Shown in pieces: positions 62,903-64,000 of a stretch of DNA of 64,000 nucleotides. Numbering within the stretch: position 1 is the first letter of the stretch; each line of letters starts with the position of its first letter. The stretch is from Nymphaea colorata (taxonomy: Eukaryota > Streptophyta > Magnoliopsida > Nymphaeales > Nymphaeaceae). A model generated the notes under the pieces. It saw only the letters and a list, made by a program, of their open reading frames with translations, had not been told where the DNA came from and made no database searches. A program made the translations under genes and the position numbers. Location of the stretch: NCBI RefSeq assembly GCF_008831285.2, contig NC_045138.2, positions 26,941,934 to 27,005,933 of the forward strand. Direction: 5' to 3'.

Positions 62903-64000
62903 CTCCTATAGACGGCCTCAGATAGATTAAAACCCAAGTGGGGAGCTGTGCAGTTGACCTCGTTCTCAGGAGACAAGAAGCTTCTTGCATTGGCCTAGCT
63001 GGGTCCATGTCCAGCTCCCTTTAGTTTGGTTCAACTTAAATTTGTAAGGATATCTCAAATGCTCTTAATAATTGCCACCAACACCCGTAATACAGATTGC
63101 AAAGATAAAAGATTTGCTTGTCCACAGTTTCTTTGGAATCTCGCTTCATAAATAGGGTTAGTTATTTGAATGTGTTATTTTTCGTAACATGCCTCATGTA
63201 TGGCTTCCCTTGTCTTCTTATTTGGTGGTTGCTATAGGACGCAGGTGGGTAGGTAGAAAATAATGAGGAAAGTGAGACAACTCTCTCTAAGGAGGCGTTT
63301 GAGACAAGAACGTTGTGATCTTGAACGCATCCTAAAGGCTGGGATACATTCATGCCACAGCGTGCCTCTTCACAAAGGGAGTCGCAGTGATCAAACTAGG
63401 CGTTGATTGATCTCCAACTATCGCTTCTGAATCTTCTTATCAGACCTTACTAGACCATTTTAATTGGTTCTTTTGGTCAAATTGGCTCTCGAGTTCTTCT
63501 TTTCCCTCCCAGTGAGCCTTCAAAAGAGAGGGATGAGTGACTTGAATGAAATGGCATGGAAAGTTCAGATCTCATGAATAAATCTAGGAGAACATTAACT
63601 TACGGTTAAAGTAATAAATTGGGAGCTTTCCAAGTACAATAAGATGGCTGAGTTTGCATCAGACAATCACAGGTATAGTAAGAGGGACTCATCAGAACCC
63701 GAAGATGAATTTGGGAAAATAGCATGTAAAATTTACACAAAGGATACTCCTTTTCAGAAATTGAGATCAGGGTGTTGCTTGTGCATTTTACACAACAAAG
63801 ATCGGCTTTTATCTTTGAATGGTTTTCGCATCCACCATTTGGGACCCTGAACTATGCCCTGAAACGAGGCAAGGCATAAGCCAACCTTCTCACTTTAGTG
63901 TGCTGCTAGACAGCAGTATTACCTGAAACGAGGCAAGGCATATGATTTCAGTACTTGCAGGAGAGAGCGCTGTAGGAGGAAAAGGAAAGAGCAGTAGATA

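Larger units (their letters stand above)
58800..64000. other. Intergenic region, right end
   Basis: About 5.2 kb. It holds the GMC oxidoreductase promoter, TA microsatellites (60682-60728 and 62773-62804), a cluster of GTGGTCCAGA-type motifs (60505-61080), an AT-rich dispersed repeat (about 61220-61570), a CT tract (61895-61914) and short tandem duplications (62828-62902, and CTGAAACGAGGCAAGGCATA at about 63857 and 63923). No gene is recognised. Confidence 0.55.

Noticed and set aside
1-64000. CRISPR arrays, operons, phage genes or a novel defence-type system
   Set aside because: Spliced plant-type genes and eukaryotic repeats dominate throughout. No regularly spaced repeats or prokaryotic gene strings were seen.

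Overview
This window looks like a 64-kb piece of a flowering-plant nuclear genome. The evidence is five intron-rich genes whose products match plant-specific or organelle-targeted families, GT-AG introns from under 100 bp to over 2 kb, AT-rich intergenic DNA, many dinucleotide microsatellites, and scattered short non-autonomous transposon relics. I cannot name the species. There is no sign of bacterial, viral or organellar DNA.

Layout. 1-10202: no convincing complete gene; short duplications and two unassigned fragments. 10203-11691 (-): two-exon chloroplast J-domain co-chaperone of the J20 type. 11692-21410: about 9.7 kb of intergenic DNA with at least two MITE-like elements and several short tandem duplications. 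21411-26463 (+): twelve-exon glyoxylate/succinic semialdehyde reductase with a predicted organelle transit peptide (GLYR2 type). 27549-38141 (-): fifteen-exon WD40 histone-binding protein of the MSI4/FVE type, with large 5' introns that carry transposon relics. 39873-46737 (-): seven-exon mitochondrial i-AAA protease of the FTSH4 type. 46738-54099: about 7.4 kb of repeat-rich intergenic DNA. 54100-58799 (-): five-exon secreted HOTHEAD-like GMC oxidoreductase. 58800-64000: repeat-rich intergenic DNA.

I assembled each gene model by hand from splice-site matches and reading-frame continuity. All five close with intact frames: 201, 353, 468, 714 and 582 residues, close to what is usual for each family except that MSI4/FVE has a short N terminus. 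The genes are unrelated in function (plastid proteostasis, plastid/mitochondrial redox detoxification, chromatin, mitochondrial proteolysis, cuticle-type lipid oxidation), as expected for a plant chromosome; they are not an operon or cluster. GLYR2 and MSI4 are convergent (stops 1.1 kb apart); MSI4 and FTSH4 are co-oriented.

I found no previously undescribed biological system. The most useful non-genic observations are two copies of one roughly 190-bp TIR element (one inside MSI4 intron 1), a roughly 250-bp hAT-like MITE with recognisable target-site duplication, a 31-bp perfect inverted repeat, an AT-rich repeat family present in opposite orientations, and a cluster of degenerate GTGGTCCAGA motifs.
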